Of a stretch of 34,205 bases of DNA, positions 8,402 through 17,040 are shown piece by piece. This DNA is from Porphyromonas somerae DSM 23386 (GTDB taxonomy: Bacteria; Bacteroidota; Bacteroidia; Bacteroidales; Porphyromonadaceae), in the NCBI RefSeq assembly GCF_000372405.1, contig NZ_AQVC01000003.1, positions 44,312 through 78,516 on the forward strand, given 5' to 3'. The translations under genes and the position numbers were made by a program. The notes under the pieces were generated by a model. The model was not told the DNA's origin. It saw only the letters and a program-made list of their open reading frames with translations, and did not search any database. Position 1 is the first letter of the stretch. Each line of letters opens with the position of its first letter.

Positions 8402-10078
8402 CTAGGTGAGTAGCAAGATCATCCACTGTGCCGCCATCACTCGTAGGAAGAGGGTGACTGGATAGACGGTAGCATAGACCACCGATGGGATATTGTTTTT
8501 AGTGGCATCTGGGGTAAGCGATAGGGCTGGGGCAAAGGTCATATTTCCAGCCACATACCCTAAGAGGGTGAAGTAATCTAGTTTGAGCCAAAGGCGTCCA
8601 ATCACGAGGGTGATCCAAAGCGGAATCAACATCATCAGTGCTGCATAGCCCATCCAGACAAAGCCACCGCTCATGAGCTTCTCCACAAAGCTGCCCCCGA
8701 CACTCAGTCCCACGCAGGCTAGGAAGAGGGTAATCCCTATCTCCCGTATCATCATATTGGCACTCTCGGTATTGTGAGTGTTGAGCCTAAACTTTGTGCC
8801 GAAGTTGCTCAGTAATATGGCTACAATCAGTGTGCCGCCTGAAAAGCCGAGCTTCACCGGCATACTCATTCCGGAAAGCTGTATCTCCAAGCTCCCAACA
8901 AGTACACCTAGCAGTAGTGCCAAGAAGAGCACCAGCAGATTGGGTCGCCTTAGGTTGGTAGCTGAATTGCCAAGTATCTTCTCCACATGTTTTACGTCCT
9001 CCTCTTGTCCTACAATCACTACCGTATCACCTACTTGTAGGCGGAGGTCGGGCTTAGCGATCAGGTGGACGCCAGCACGGTAAAGGCGTGAGACATTGAC
9101 ATTGTAGAGTGTCCTAAACTTGAGTTGCTCAATGCTTTTGCCGGTGATATTGGGGTGCGTCACTAGCACACGGTGAGATACCAAGGTATTATCGAGCTTA
9201 AACCAAGTGGCATCGCTCATCTCGAGCCGACGACCTACGAAGGCGGCGATGGTCTCCACCTCGTCTTGCTCCGAGATAACCAAGAGCTTATCGCCCTCAT
9301 AGATTTTTGAATTGGAGCTAGCCATCTCCACCTCGCCAGTGCCTTCGTGCAAGATACGCGAGATGACTACCTCGTACTTCTCTAATAGCATCTTTACGTG
9401 GTAGATATCCATCCCGAAGAGGGCTGGATTGGTCACTTCTAGAGAGTAGACTAGGGCTTCTCGTTTCTTCGCCTGCTCCCTCTCCTCCAATTCCTTCTCC
9501 TCACGTGCCACATCAATCTTAAAGATCCACTTGATGATTGAAAGGGTGACCACCATCCCAACAATGGCAACTGGATAACCAAGGGCATAACCTATGCCGA
9601 TATCTTGTGGCGTACTTCCCGAGAGCATTCGTGCTGTCTCCTGTGCCGATGCAAGCGAAGGGGTGTTGGTCACCGCACCCCCTAGGATACCCATTAAAGT
9701 CGCTATCTGTTCGCTTGAAAAGCGGTAGATGAGGTAGGTGACGACTAGTGAGAAAAAGACTGATGCGATAGAGAGTAGATTCAGAGATACGCCTCCTTGC
9801 TTGAAGGTGGCAAAGAATCCTGGCCCTACGATCATACCAATACCAAAGATAAAGAGAATCATCCCACTCTCCTTCACAAAGGAGAGCACGTGAGGATCCA
9901 TTGATAGGCCTAAGTGGCCCATCAATATCCCCACAAAGAGTACCCAGGTGACCCCGAGAGAAAACCCTCGTACCTTTACCTTGCTTAGTGCAGTGCCCAC
10001 TGTCACCACTAAAGCGAGTACAAACATTGAAGAAGCGATATCCCCACCTAGGAGTAGTTGCTTCAGTACATCCATCAT
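8402..10078 (-). CDS. AspT/YidE/YbjL-family membrane transporter with two RCK_C (TrkA_C) domains
   Basis: A 558-residue inner-membrane protein. Five or so hydrophobic segments (residues about 15-180) form the first half of the duplicated YidE/AspT membrane domain. A cytoplasmic region follows (about 190-375) with two TrkA-C-like modules, seen around YHVKMLLEKYEVVISRIL and LKFRTLYNVNVSRLYRAG, each ending in a 'GDxLLVIS/GDTVVIVG' strand. A second membrane half (about 380-558) repeats motifs of the first, such as GGxVTNTPSL/AGNMTFAPAL. AspT exchanges aspartate and alanine, but most family members have no known substrate and I would not assign one. It begins 15 nt after nrdD and ends 5 nt before nrdG, so it sits inside the nrdDG operon and should share its riboswitch. 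Confidence 0.88.
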   Translation of the reverse strand: MMDVLKQLLLGGDIASSMFVLALVVTVGTALSKVKVRGFSLGVTWVLFVGILMGHLGLSMDPHVLSFVKESGMILFIFGIGMIVGPGFFATFKQGGVSLNLLSIASVFFSLVVTYLIYRFSSEQIATLMGILGGAVTNTPSLASAQETARMLSGSTPQDIGIGYALGYPVAIVGMVVTLSIIKWIFKIDVAREEKELEEREQAKKREALVYSLEVTNPALFGMDIYHVKMLLEKYEVVISRILHEGTGEVEMASSNSKIYEGDKLLVISEQDEVETIAAFVGRRLEMSDATWFKLDNTLVSHRVLVTHPNITGKSIEQLKFRTLYNVNVSRLYRAGVHLIAKPDLRLQVGDTVVIVGQEEDVKHVEKILGNSATNLRRPNLLVLFLALLLGVLVGSLEIQLSGMSMPVKLGFSGGTLIVAILLSNFGTKFRLNTHNTESANMMIREIGITLFLACVGLSVGGSFVEKLMSGGFVWMGYAALMMLIPLWITLVIGRLWLKLDYFTLLGYVAGNMTFAPALSLTPDATKNNIPSVVYATVYPVTLFLRVMAAQWMILLLT

Positions 10079-10093
10079 CTTTAATTAGCTTAG

Positions 10094-12493
10094 TTAATGA
10101 TGCTTAACACGGTCCCGCTCTTCGGCACGCTTGGCAGAGTTCCACGAGGCGAGGTCACCAGTGAGATAGCCCGTGATCCTCCTCATGCGTTGGATATCCT
10201 CGCTCCCACAGATTGGGCAGCGGTCATAGATCACTCCCTTATAGTGGCAGCTCCTACAGGTGTCAATTGGGTGGTTGATAGAGCCGTAGCCAATCTGATT
10301 GTCCTTCATCAGCTTCACGATCTTTACGATCGCACGAATGTTTTTCTTCGCTTCACCATCCAGCTCTATATAGGTAATATGCCCACCAAGAGTGAGTGCG
10401 TGGAATGGAGCCTCTAGCCTGATCTTATCGGCAATGCGTACCTCCTCCTTTACATCGATATGAAATGAATTGATATAGTACTCCCGGTCATTGACCCCAG
10501 GTATCTTGCCGTACCGCTTCACATCAAGCTTTGTAAAGCGACCCGAAAGCCCCTCGGCAGGAGTGGCGAGTACCGAGTAGTTGAGGTGATACTTCGCCTT
10601 CATCTCGCCTGCCACCTCATTCAGTACCACTAGGCACTCCCGCAAAGTCTCCCACGCAGCGGAGCTCTCGCCGTGTCCCATACCATAAAGTGCATACATC
10701 GCATTGTGACCGCCGATAAATCCAATTCCCAGCGTACCGCTATCCAATACCGAGCCTACCTTGTCATTGGGTTTCAAAGCACCGCCTCCCTTCCATACAT
10801 CGTTGCCCATCATAAATGGGAACTGACGAGCCAGTGCACTCCGTTGGTAGAGATATCGCTCATGCAATTGTTCGCCAACTAGTAGTGCCATCTCTCGTAG
10901 CGACTCCTTTAGCTTTTGGATAGATACACTCAAGATACGACCAGAGTCGGCAACCGAACCGCACTCTCGCTCCGCAGCACGACGAGCCTCAATCGCTAGC
11001 CTTGGTAGATTGATAGTGGTAAAGGAGAGATTGCCCCTTCCCACTGAACTCTGTACCCCATTGATATTCTCAAAGACACGGGTGCGGCAACCCATCGTTG
11101 CAATCTCATACAGATAACGATTAGGATCATCGGCACGCCAAAGTTTATTTTGATTGAAGGGGGTGTCGAGGAATAGGAAGTTGGGGAAGAGTGCCCTTGC
11201 TGTGGTCTTGCACGCTTTTAGGAATAGATAGAAGTTGGGTGCTTCAAACTCTAGCTCGCCCCTCATCGCAGCATCAAAGTCGGTAATTGCCAATTCATAG
11301 TCACGCTCTGAATAAGAGACCCCTTCCTTCACCTTAAATATCTGAATGGGGAAGACTGGCACCTCACCTCCAGCTCCTAGTCCCTCCATAGTCGCCTCCA
11401 TCAGCTCCTCGATCACCATCTGCCCCTCGGCACTGGTATCGGTGCCGTAGTTAATCGAGCTAAAGACCACCTGGTTGCCGCCTCTGGAGTGCATCGTATT
11501 GAGATTGTGGATAAATCCCTCCATTGCCTGGTGCGTATCTCGCCTGGTTAGTTCGCGAGCCTCCGCCACCATCATCTCCAGATCTTCGTAGGCGATAGCA
11601 TCGTTAGTCACCTTGGAGAGCTCATCATATAGCCCGCGAATCTCCCCCGCACTCGGCATGATGTTGCCTACAGCGTCGGTAATCATCGTTCGCAGTGCCT
11701 TCCTCTCAAGGTTCCCCTCACCACTTCTAGCCTTTACCATAAAGGGAATCAGCTCTGCCAAGTGCTTCACAAACGACTTGTATACCCCAGGTGCCATAAA
11801 GTAGTCAAAGGCGGGGATTGCCTGCCCTCCGTGCTGCTCATTTTGATTGGTTTGGAAAATGATCGTTGCAAGAGTGGCGTAGCTCTGGATGCTCTGAGGA
11901 GTACGGATACTCCCATTCTTTGTGTGGAAACCCCGTTCGTAGAGATCCTTCAGATCGTACTGTACACAAGTAGTGGTCTTGGTGGGGTAGTAGTCGAGGT
12001 CGTGTATGTGGATATCCCCACGCCTGTGTGCTTCGGCAAATTCGGGGGAGAGTAGATAGCGGTAAGCATAGTCCTTGGAGACCTCACTCGCGAAGGTCAT
12101 CATCTGACCAGCTGGAGTGTGGCTACTCATATTGGCATTGCTCAGATTGATATCATTTTCATCGATCCGTACAATCCCATCAAAAGACTTCTTGAGGTCG
12201 GTGCGATTGTGCCGCTGCGTATTGCGCCACTCCCTATAGATAATGTAGCGCTTCGCCACATCGGGGCGCACCTTCATCAGCTCGCCCTCTACAATATCTT
12301 GTACCTCCTCTACCGAAATGGTAGTCTGCTCTATGCGCGACAATACTTGGCGAGTTACCTGCTGCACCTCACCATAATTATCTCCGTTGCCACTCGCTAC
12401 GTAGGCCTTGAGAATAGCGTTTTCAATCTTAGAGGGGGTAAATGGCTCCTGCACGCCATCCCTCTTAATGATGTAAAGAACTGGATTATTCAT
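10094..12493 (-). CDS. nrdD: Anaerobic (class III) ribonucleoside-triphosphate reductase
   Basis: The oxygen-sensitive glycyl-radical enzyme that reduces NTPs to dNTPs. The 799-residue protein has an N-terminal ATP-cone allosteric domain (about 3-95, YIIKRDGVQEPFTPSKIENAI), the NRDD barrel (for example IHIHDLDYYPTKTTTCVQYDL and the segment around HSRGGNQVVFSSINYGTD), a C-terminal zinc site formed by Cys746, Cys749, Cys759 and Cys762, and the glycyl-radical motif RITGYL with Gly775. All key elements are present and the length is normal. The start is the ATG at 12493, with cgggag 10-15 nt upstream. A cobalamin riboswitch fills the 5' leader. The activase nrdG lies downstream beyond a transporter gene. 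Confidence 0.97.
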   Translation of the reverse strand: MNNPVLYIIKRDGVQEPFTPSKIENAILKAYVASGNGDNYGEVQQVTRQVLSRIEQTTISVEEVQDIVEGELMKVRPDVAKRYIIYREWRNTQRHNRTDLKKSFDGIVRIDENDINLSNANMSSHTPAGQMMTFASEVSKDYAYRYLLSPEFAEAHRRGDIHIHDLDYYPTKTTTCVQYDLKDLYERGFHTKNGSIRTPQSIQSYATLATIIFQTNQNEQHGGQAIPAFDYFMAPGVYKSFVKHLAELIPFMVKARSGEGNLERKALRTMITDAVGNIMPSAGEIRGLYDELSKVTNDAIAYEDLEMMVAEARELTRRDTHQAMEGFIHNLNTMHSRGGNQVVFSSINYGTDTSAEGQMVIEELMEATMEGLGAGGEVPVFPIQIFKVKEGVSYSERDYELAITDFDAAMRGELEFEAPNFYLFLKACKTTARALFPNFLFLDTPFNQNKLWRADDPNRYLYEIATMGCRTRVFENINGVQSSVGRGNLSFTTINLPRLAIEARRAAERECGSVADSGRILSVSIQKLKESLREMALLVGEQLHERYLYQRSALARQFPFMMGNDVWKGGGALKPNDKVGSVLDSGTLGIGFIGGHNAMYALYGMGHGESSAAWETLRECLVVLNEVAGEMKAKYHLNYSVLATPAEGLSGRFTKLDVKRYGKIPGVNDREYYINSFHIDVKEEVRIADKIRLEAPFHALTLGGHITYIELDGEAKKNIRAIVKIVKLMKDNQIGYGSINHPIDTCRSCHYKGVIYDRCPICGSEDIQRMRRITGYLTGDLASWNSAKRAEERDRVKHH

Positions 12494-12540
12494 ATTACTT
12501 TAACTCCCGAAAGTTGATTAAATAGGTTTTATAATACGGT

Positions 12541-12726
12541 AAAATGCATCTGTCGGTCTTCTGACTTATCTCATACACCTCCGTACCTTCCCGCCCACAT
12601 GGGCAGTGGCAAACGATCGGGGTGCTGTCAAGGCTTCTCAGCCCATCAAGACTTACAGCAGCGGGTACTGTACTGGACTCACACCAGTTTCCCAAGAGGT
12701 GAACTCTATCACCTCCACAAATGCAC
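12541..12726 (-). promoter_or_regulatory. Cobalamin (B12) riboswitch controlling the nrdD operon
   Basis: Read on the minus strand, the leader carries the conserved blocks of the cobalamin family in order: a 5' arm (tgcat) pairing with the 3' arm (atgca); the lower-stem/J segment with tgggaaactggtgtgagtcc; cccgctgctgtaag; the core gccactg; gggcgggaaggta; and the B12 box aagtcagaagaccgac near 12551-12566. It lies between a TAnnTTTG promoter and nrdD, whose ribosome site is about 35 nt beyond the aptamer. Ligand binding is expected to lower nrdD expression, by blocking translation or by early termination. No obvious U-tract terminator lies between aptamer and start codon, which favours translational control. 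Confidence 0.95.
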
Positions 12727-12728
12727 TA

Positions 12729-12736
12729 CAAAGATA
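12729..12736 (-). promoter_or_regulatory. -7 element for the riboswitch-nrdD transcript
   Basis: The minus strand reads TATCTTTG, matching TAnnTTTG. Its position puts the transcription start near 12722, at the first base of the riboswitch 5' arm. The -33 region is poor. Confidence 0.6.
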
Positions 12737-12773
12737 CCTATTTTTATAGACCTGATAGCATAATATTGAGAAA

Positions 12774-12800
12774 CAAAAAACCCCGGCAGTAACGCCGAGG
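12774..12800 (-). terminator. Rho-independent terminator of tRNA-Ala
   Basis: On the minus strand cctcggc and gccgggg (12781-12800) pair over 7 positions with one G·U, followed directly by six T (12775-12780). It stands 12 nt beyond the tRNA 3' end. Confidence 0.88.
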
Positions 12801-12812
12801 ATATAAAGAAAG

Positions 12813-12886
12813 TGGAGAATACCGGACTCGAACCGGTCACCTCTACAATGCCATTGTAGCGCTCTAGCCAGATGAGCTAATTCCCC
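12813..12886 (-). tRNA. tRNA-Ala (anticodon GGC)
   Basis: A 74-nt cloverleaf on the minus strand. The acceptor stem ggggaat/attctcc includes the G3·U70 wobble that marks alanine tRNAs. The D arm is tagctcatctggcta, the anticodon stem ctaca/tgtag encloses the loop atggcat with anticodon GGC, and the T arm is accggttcgagtccggt. The discriminator is A and CCA is not encoded. It has its own promoter and terminator. Confidence 0.97.
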
Positions 12887-12896
12887 ATACTCCCCA

Positions 12897-12927
12897 CAAA
12901 GATAACAATAATTAATGATGATAACAA
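12897..12927 (-). promoter_or_regulatory. Promoter of tRNA-Ala
   Basis: The minus strand shows TTG (12925-12927), a 20-bp gap and TATCTTTG (12897-12904), a good Bacteroidetes promoter placed about 10 bp before the mature tRNA 5' end. Confidence 0.7.
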
Positions 12928-12945
12928 TTTATGTCCTGAAAAAGC

Positions 12946-12983
12946 AGATAAGCCGAAGAATGAGCTTATCCTTCGGCTTATCT
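12946..12983 (-). terminator. Terminator of the SusCD-GH18 operon
   Basis: Perfect 13-bp arms (12946-12958 and 12971-12983, agataagccgaag and its complement) enclose a 12-nt loop. On the minus strand a T-rich run (gcttttt) follows. It begins 20 bp after the stop of the last operon gene. Confidence 0.85.
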
Positions 12984-13003
12984 ATTACTGTTCAGTTAAG
13001 TAT

Positions 13004-14197
13004 TTATGGAATAGGGAAGATAAAAGGTTCGCTACCGTTATTTACGAACTTTGCACCACTAGGCATGCTTAGGTGCTTTTGGCTCTTACTCCAATCCCAT
13101 AGCATAGACTCGTCCTCTGTGATTTCACCTGTTTCTACATTTCTCTTTTTACCATTGAGAGGGTAGTATAGAAGTAGGTTATCATCATTGGCATCTACTA
13201 GCTTCCAGGTGTTGTCGAGGATCTCCTTGTCGGTACGTGCCGACTTCCAGAAGCGTACCTCACGAATCAGCTCATTGCTACCGCCAATCCAGAAACCAGT
13301 TAGGCCATAAGCTCCAGTACGGATCTCGCGCTCTATGACTTTCACACCATTGACATATACTGAATTAGCCTTACCATCGTACTTAAAGCCGAGCATATAC
13401 CAGGTATTTGGCTCTGCTGCCAAAGCTTCCTCAGGAATATCAATTTGTGAATTTCCAGTCTTTATCTGTAGCTGATTAGGCTTAATAGTTACGTCACCAA
13501 AGCGAATGTAGATCTCGTCGTTCATACTAGAGCCTGTTACCAGCTTGGTACCACAGATTGAGCGGTTATTTTCATTATATGAAGCTCTATTCACCATCAC
13601 TTCAAGTGTCCAAGTGTCTACCTTAAAGTCGTTGGGGAACATAGATCCATCCTCCGAGCCAGAGCCAACTATTCTAAGAGCCTTTGTGCTGATTCTCTGC
13701 TCTAGGACAAGAAGAACCTCGCTCTCGGCATCAATAATGCACTTATTTGAGTTTGTCAACTTTATAGGAAGAGCATAAGTGTACGCAGGATTAAAGACGA
13801 GGTCTTTAATTTTCAAGCCCAAAGATTTGATGGATTCGCCACTTTCGAAAGCTATCTCTTTATCTATGCTATACATCTCTGCAGGCAACATTACATAGGT
13901 AGTCCCATGAGCTTTGTTATAGGCCTCCAATTGGGTAGCATTTCCAGCTTCCACTCCTACCTTTACCTCTTCGGAAGGTAAGTGAGTCAAAGCGACCTTA
14001 ATGTCATTAACTACTACATCCTCTTTCTCTACAAAGAATGATTGGATAGTAGAACCACCCTTGATATATACACTTTGACGAGTTAGCTCACCAGGAGCTT
14101 GCTTTGGTTTATTGTATAATTCATCTTGGCAGGACGTCAAGGCAAATGACGCAAGCGTTAATGCCGATACAATTATTGATTTTGCAATATTATTCAT
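13004..14197 (-). CDS. Surface lipoprotein with DUF1735 and LamG-like domains (predicted glycan-binding protein)
   Basis: A 397-residue lipoprotein, the last gene of the locus. The signal peptide ends in the lipobox ALTSC (Cys23), followed by QDEL, so it is lipid-anchored and probably surface-exposed. Residues about 40-165 match the DUF1735 (BT_3987-like) N-terminal domain: KVGVEAGNATQLEAYNKAHGTTY, then MLPAEMYSI, GLKIKD and ALPIKL. Residues about 175-375 look like a concanavalin-like LamG/jelly-roll domain (WTLEVMVNRASY, NTWYMLGFKYDG, VYVNGVKV, GGSNELIREVRFWKSARTDKEI, YYPLNG). No catalytic motif is seen. The position after SusC, SusD and a GH18 enzyme is the usual place for a surface glycan-binding protein (the SusE/F role). 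The start is the ATG 25 nt after the GH18 stop. Confidence 0.85.
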   Translation of the reverse strand: MNNIAKSIIVSALTLASFALTSCQDELYNKPKQAPGELTRQSVYIKGGSTIQSFFVEKEDVVVNDIKVALTHLPSEEVKVGVEAGNATQLEAYNKAHGTTYVMLPAEMYSIDKEIAFESGESIKSLGLKIKDLVFNPAYTYALPIKLTNSNKCIIDAESEVLLVLEQRISTKALRIVGSGSEDGSMFPNDFKVDTWTLEVMVNRASYNENNRSICGTKLVTGSSMNDEIYIRFGDVTIKPNQLQIKTGNSQIDIPEEALAAEPNTWYMLGFKYDGKANSVYVNGVKVIEREIRTGAYGLTGFWIGGSNELIREVRFWKSARTDKEILDNTWKLVDANDDNLLLYYPLNGKKRNVETGEITEDESMLWDWSKSQKHLSMPSGAKFVNNGSEPFIFPIP

Positions 14198-14222
14198 CTT
14201 ACAATGTCTATAGAGTCCATTA

Positions 14223-15338
14223 TTACTGATAGTTTCCTGGGTATTTCACATTACCCATGTAGAGGGCTGTACGCAACCACTTATATGGAGGATCATTTGG
14301 ATAATCATACTCCATGTGATAGGTACCAATACCGCCGATGCGTAGGCCACTAGGAAGGTCTAGTGTTGCATAGTCAAAGATCTGAGCTCCTGGCTTGCCG
14401 TTGAACTCAGGGTGAGCACTTGATATGTAACCAGTGACACCTCCATTTCGCCAAGTTTGCTCAAACTCTACTGTAATGATTGTTTTGCGTTCCCAATCAG
14501 TTAGATGAGGCTTGCTTATCTTACGCTGAACATAGCTGGTATGTCTTTCCCAATATGCCTGGTAGATATAATGGTCGATCATCTTTGAGGTCTCAGTGCT
14601 CAGCTTATCTGGCTGACCATCCATCACAATCATCTTGCCAAGGGGGTTGAGCTTATCGTACATAGTCTTGATGAAGACATACATATTATTGTTCTGACCC
14701 TCATCAGGTCCAATCTCTAGCCAATTAGCGAGTGATCCAGAGTGTCCATAACCTGGCTCGTAATCGATGTCAAAACCATCGAGATCATACTTAATAATAG
14801 TATCGCAGATCGCAAGGGCATAGGCCTCTACACCCTTCTTAAAGTCTCCACCACCTTTTTGGTCTACCCAGTAATCGTATGGGTCTAATCCTGGAGGGGT
14901 CATCTGGTCTCCAAGGTTCTGTACGATCCAGCATAGCAGTGCCTTAGAGCCCATCACGTTTTGGAAAAACTTAAGGTCGGTCTGCTGCTCAGGTGTTAGA
15001 TTACCCCTACATCCCCATAGAGATACGAAGTCTACACTATCAGGGATAAACTTTAGGTAGTTCTGTGGGTTGTCTCCTTTACCTGTCCAGTTGCCAAACC
15101 ATCCAAAGCCCTTGACGTGAGGGGTTTTCTTGTACTCACGGATGGCTGCATAGTATGCTTTCTCTGTCGGAGTCAATTGATCCTCACTGGTCACTTCTAT
15201 CTTTGGTAGGTGACGCTTAAGCCCTTCTTGGTTTTCGAAAGGAATTCTCTCGGGAGTCAATCCGTTTTGACAGCCTACAAAGGAGAGAATGAGACCTAGC
15301 AAAGTGACTAGGAATATTTGATTCTTTCTATTCATCAT
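14223..15338 (-). CDS. GH18 family glycosidase lipoprotein (endo-beta-N-acetylglucosaminidase-like)
   Basis: A 371-residue lipoprotein with lipobox SFVGC (Cys23). The (beta/alpha)8 GH18 signature DGFDIDYE is at residues 187-194, matching DxxDxDxE with Glu194 as the predicted acid/base, so the enzyme should be active by substrate-assisted catalysis. Upstream FVSLWGCRGNLTPEQQ and downstream MDGQPDKLS, YIYQAYW fit the Endo F/Endo H/EndoBT-like branch, which cuts the GlcNAc-GlcNAc core of N-glycans, better than true chitinases. That substrate is inferred and chitin oligomers remain possible. The partners (SusC, SusD, DUF1735-LamG) are those seen with such endoglycosidases in Bacteroides. No mannosidase or hexosaminidase gene lies in this locus. 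It begins 18 nt after susD; a second ATG directly follows the first. Confidence 0.9.
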   Translation of the reverse strand: MMNRKNQIFLVTLLGLILSFVGCQNGLTPERIPFENQEGLKRHLPKIEVTSEDQLTPTEKAYYAAIREYKKTPHVKGFGWFGNWTGKGDNPQNYLKFIPDSVDFVSLWGCRGNLTPEQQTDLKFFQNVMGSKALLCWIVQNLGDQMTPPGLDPYDYWVDQKGGGDFKKGVEAYALAICDTIIKYDLDGFDIDYEPGYGHSGSLANWLEIGPDEGQNNNMYVFIKTMYDKLNPLGKMIVMDGQPDKLSTETSKMIDHYIYQAYWERHTSYVQRKISKPHLTDWERKTIITVEFEQTWRNGGVTGYISSAHPEFNGKPGAQIFDYATLDLPSGLRIGGIGTYHMEYDYPNDPPYKWLRTALYMGNVKYPGNYQ

Positions 15339-15356
15339 TTTATCTGCTTTATTCGG

Positions 15357-17015
15357 TTAATTCTGTGTAGGTCTGTCCTTACGTACCCACCACAATCTCG
15401 TAGAGCCAATATCTGGGCCACCTAGTAGCTCAGGTACAATCGCCATATTCTTATTCGTTGAATACTCGGTTGAAGCAAACTTAAATCGCTCAGGAGCAAG
15501 AAGCCCTGGACCTTCAATGCGTGCTGGAGCACTTCTATCTACTGGTCTATGGATATAAGGATACCCAGTGCGCCTATACTCGGTCCATGCCTCAATGGCA
15601 TTTGGGTACATGGCTAGATACTTTTGAGTAATGATCTTTTGAAGTTGCTCCTCTTGCTCGTCCTTTTCTGTAGACATGTAGTCCCAAGATGGGCATACAT
15701 TATTATTTGATATTCTACTATTATAGATATAGTTCACATACCAATTATTGGTCATAGCAGAGATGTCTGTTGGCTTTACTGTGCGAGTGAGATACTCATC
15801 AGCTCCAGACAAGCCATTCTCCTCAAAAGAGAGCTTCACCCCTTTCTCGTAATACTCTTTAGGAGAGCCCTCGTAAAAACCATAGAGTGCTGCTTCAGCC
15901 TTCAAGAAAGCTACCTCGGAGGCTCTTAGCCAGTAAATGCCAGTGCTGGCCTCCACATTGGGTTGAGAAGCAAAGAAAGGACTAGTGTCACCAGATTCAC
16001 TATCTCTCTTTGGCATATCATTGGTGTTGAGTATTGAGTAGTAACCTTCCATTCCCCTAAATGTACCCTTCTTGAAATATTTGCCGATACGAGGGTCGTT
16101 GTAGCCATCGAGGTAAGACCAAATAGTACCACCCATTCTAGTCTCACCATAATCTATGGAGGCGAGCATAGGATTAAGTAGGGTAATCTTACTTGATGAC
16201 TTTAGAACAGCCTCATCAGCAACAGCCTCAATAACGCCACCATTTGCAGGGTCAAGGGCTTTCGCTATGTATTCTCTAGCAAGCTCTGGAGCTACGAAAT
16301 GAGTGCGAACAGCCAATCTTAGCATGAGTGAGTTAGCCAGCTTCGTCCACTTTGTAGCATCGCCATTGTATACGAGGTCAAACTTCTCCATTACCTTGTT
16401 GGGTGTTGCATTTAGAATTTTTGCGGCATTTTCAAGGTCGCCCAACATACTCTTATATACTACTTCCTGGCTATCTGGCTTTGGCTCAATATCAGCGTCT
16501 CCTGCTTGAGTATAAACGATAGGTCCGAAGGCATCCGTTGCACGAGTCCAGGCAATTACTTTGAGTACTTGAGCCACGGCAAACATCTGCTGATCAGTTG
16601 GCTTTTCACTCTTTCCAATGGTCTGATACACATCATTCCATGCTTGATATGCTTTGGTGTACAGGCAGGAAAGGATATACTCCATTCGGTTGTCTGGGTA
16701 AGCCCAATTGGACTCTATAGAGAAGTTCCAGTTGTTGTTATTCCCAAAATACCCTATGTAGTTGCCTGATGAGATCAAGTCTGTAGCTTGCAGGTCATTA
16801 CCTGGTCCAGTAGTTTGATCTGGAGTGCCGATAGGTATTATCTTCTGCATAATGGTCATCACAGGGCTACCCACTGAGCGACCACCTGCATTATTCTCCT
16901 CTTCTGTAACGCCATAGATATTGGTGTTCAAATCTGAAGGCATACAGCTGGAAACACCTCCTATAAGTAGTAAGGAAGTCACCAGAATTGCTATTGCATT
17001 GTATCTTTTATTCAT
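15357..17015 (-). CDS. SusD/RagB-family outer-membrane nutrient-binding lipoprotein
   Basis: A 552-residue lipoprotein that forms the hinged lid over its SusC partner and captures ligand at the cell surface. The signal peptide ends LLIGGVSSC (Cys24). The body has the helical TPR-like SusD fold: KAYQAWNDVYQTIG, QMFAVAQVLKVIAWTRATDAFGPIVY, YKSMLGDLENAAKIL, WTKLANSLMLRLAVRTHF, and ASEVAFLKAEAALYGF near the C-terminal half, with the closing QKYLAMYPNAIEAWTEYRRTGYP. It resembles the SusD-like_2 branch. It lies 25 nt after susC and 18 nt before the GH18 gene, within one operon. The ligand is probably the glycan released by that enzyme. Confidence 0.93.
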   Translation of the reverse strand: MNKRYNAIAILVTSLLLIGGVSSCMPSDLNTNIYGVTEEENNAGGRSVGSPVMTIMQKIIPIGTPDQTTGPGNDLQATDLISSGNYIGYFGNNNNWNFSIESNWAYPDNRMEYILSCLYTKAYQAWNDVYQTIGKSEKPTDQQMFAVAQVLKVIAWTRATDAFGPIVYTQAGDADIEPKPDSQEVVYKSMLGDLENAAKILNATPNKVMEKFDLVYNGDATKWTKLANSLMLRLAVRTHFVAPELAREYIAKALDPANGGVIEAVADEAVLKSSSKITLLNPMLASIDYGETRMGGTIWSYLDGYNDPRIGKYFKKGTFRGMEGYYSILNTNDMPKRDSESGDTSPFFASQPNVEASTGIYWLRASEVAFLKAEAALYGFYEGSPKEYYEKGVKLSFEENGLSGADEYLTRTVKPTDISAMTNNWYVNYIYNSRISNNNVCPSWDYMSTEKDEQEEQLQKIITQKYLAMYPNAIEAWTEYRRTGYPYIHRPVDRSAPARIEGPGLLAPERFKFASTEYSTNKNMAIVPELLGGPDIGSTRLWWVRKDRPTQN

Positions 17016-17040
17016 ATCTGATTTCTGCTATTCTCTTTTA

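Noticed and set aside
7872-8426. nrdG starting at the GTG at 8426
   Set aside because: This would overlap the transporter gene and add ten residues absent from NrdG; the ATG at 8396 gives the normal N-terminus.
12541-12726. Short protein-coding frame across the riboswitch region (12495-12695, minus)
   Set aside because: The conserved aptamer blocks explain the sequence fully; the frame is incidental.
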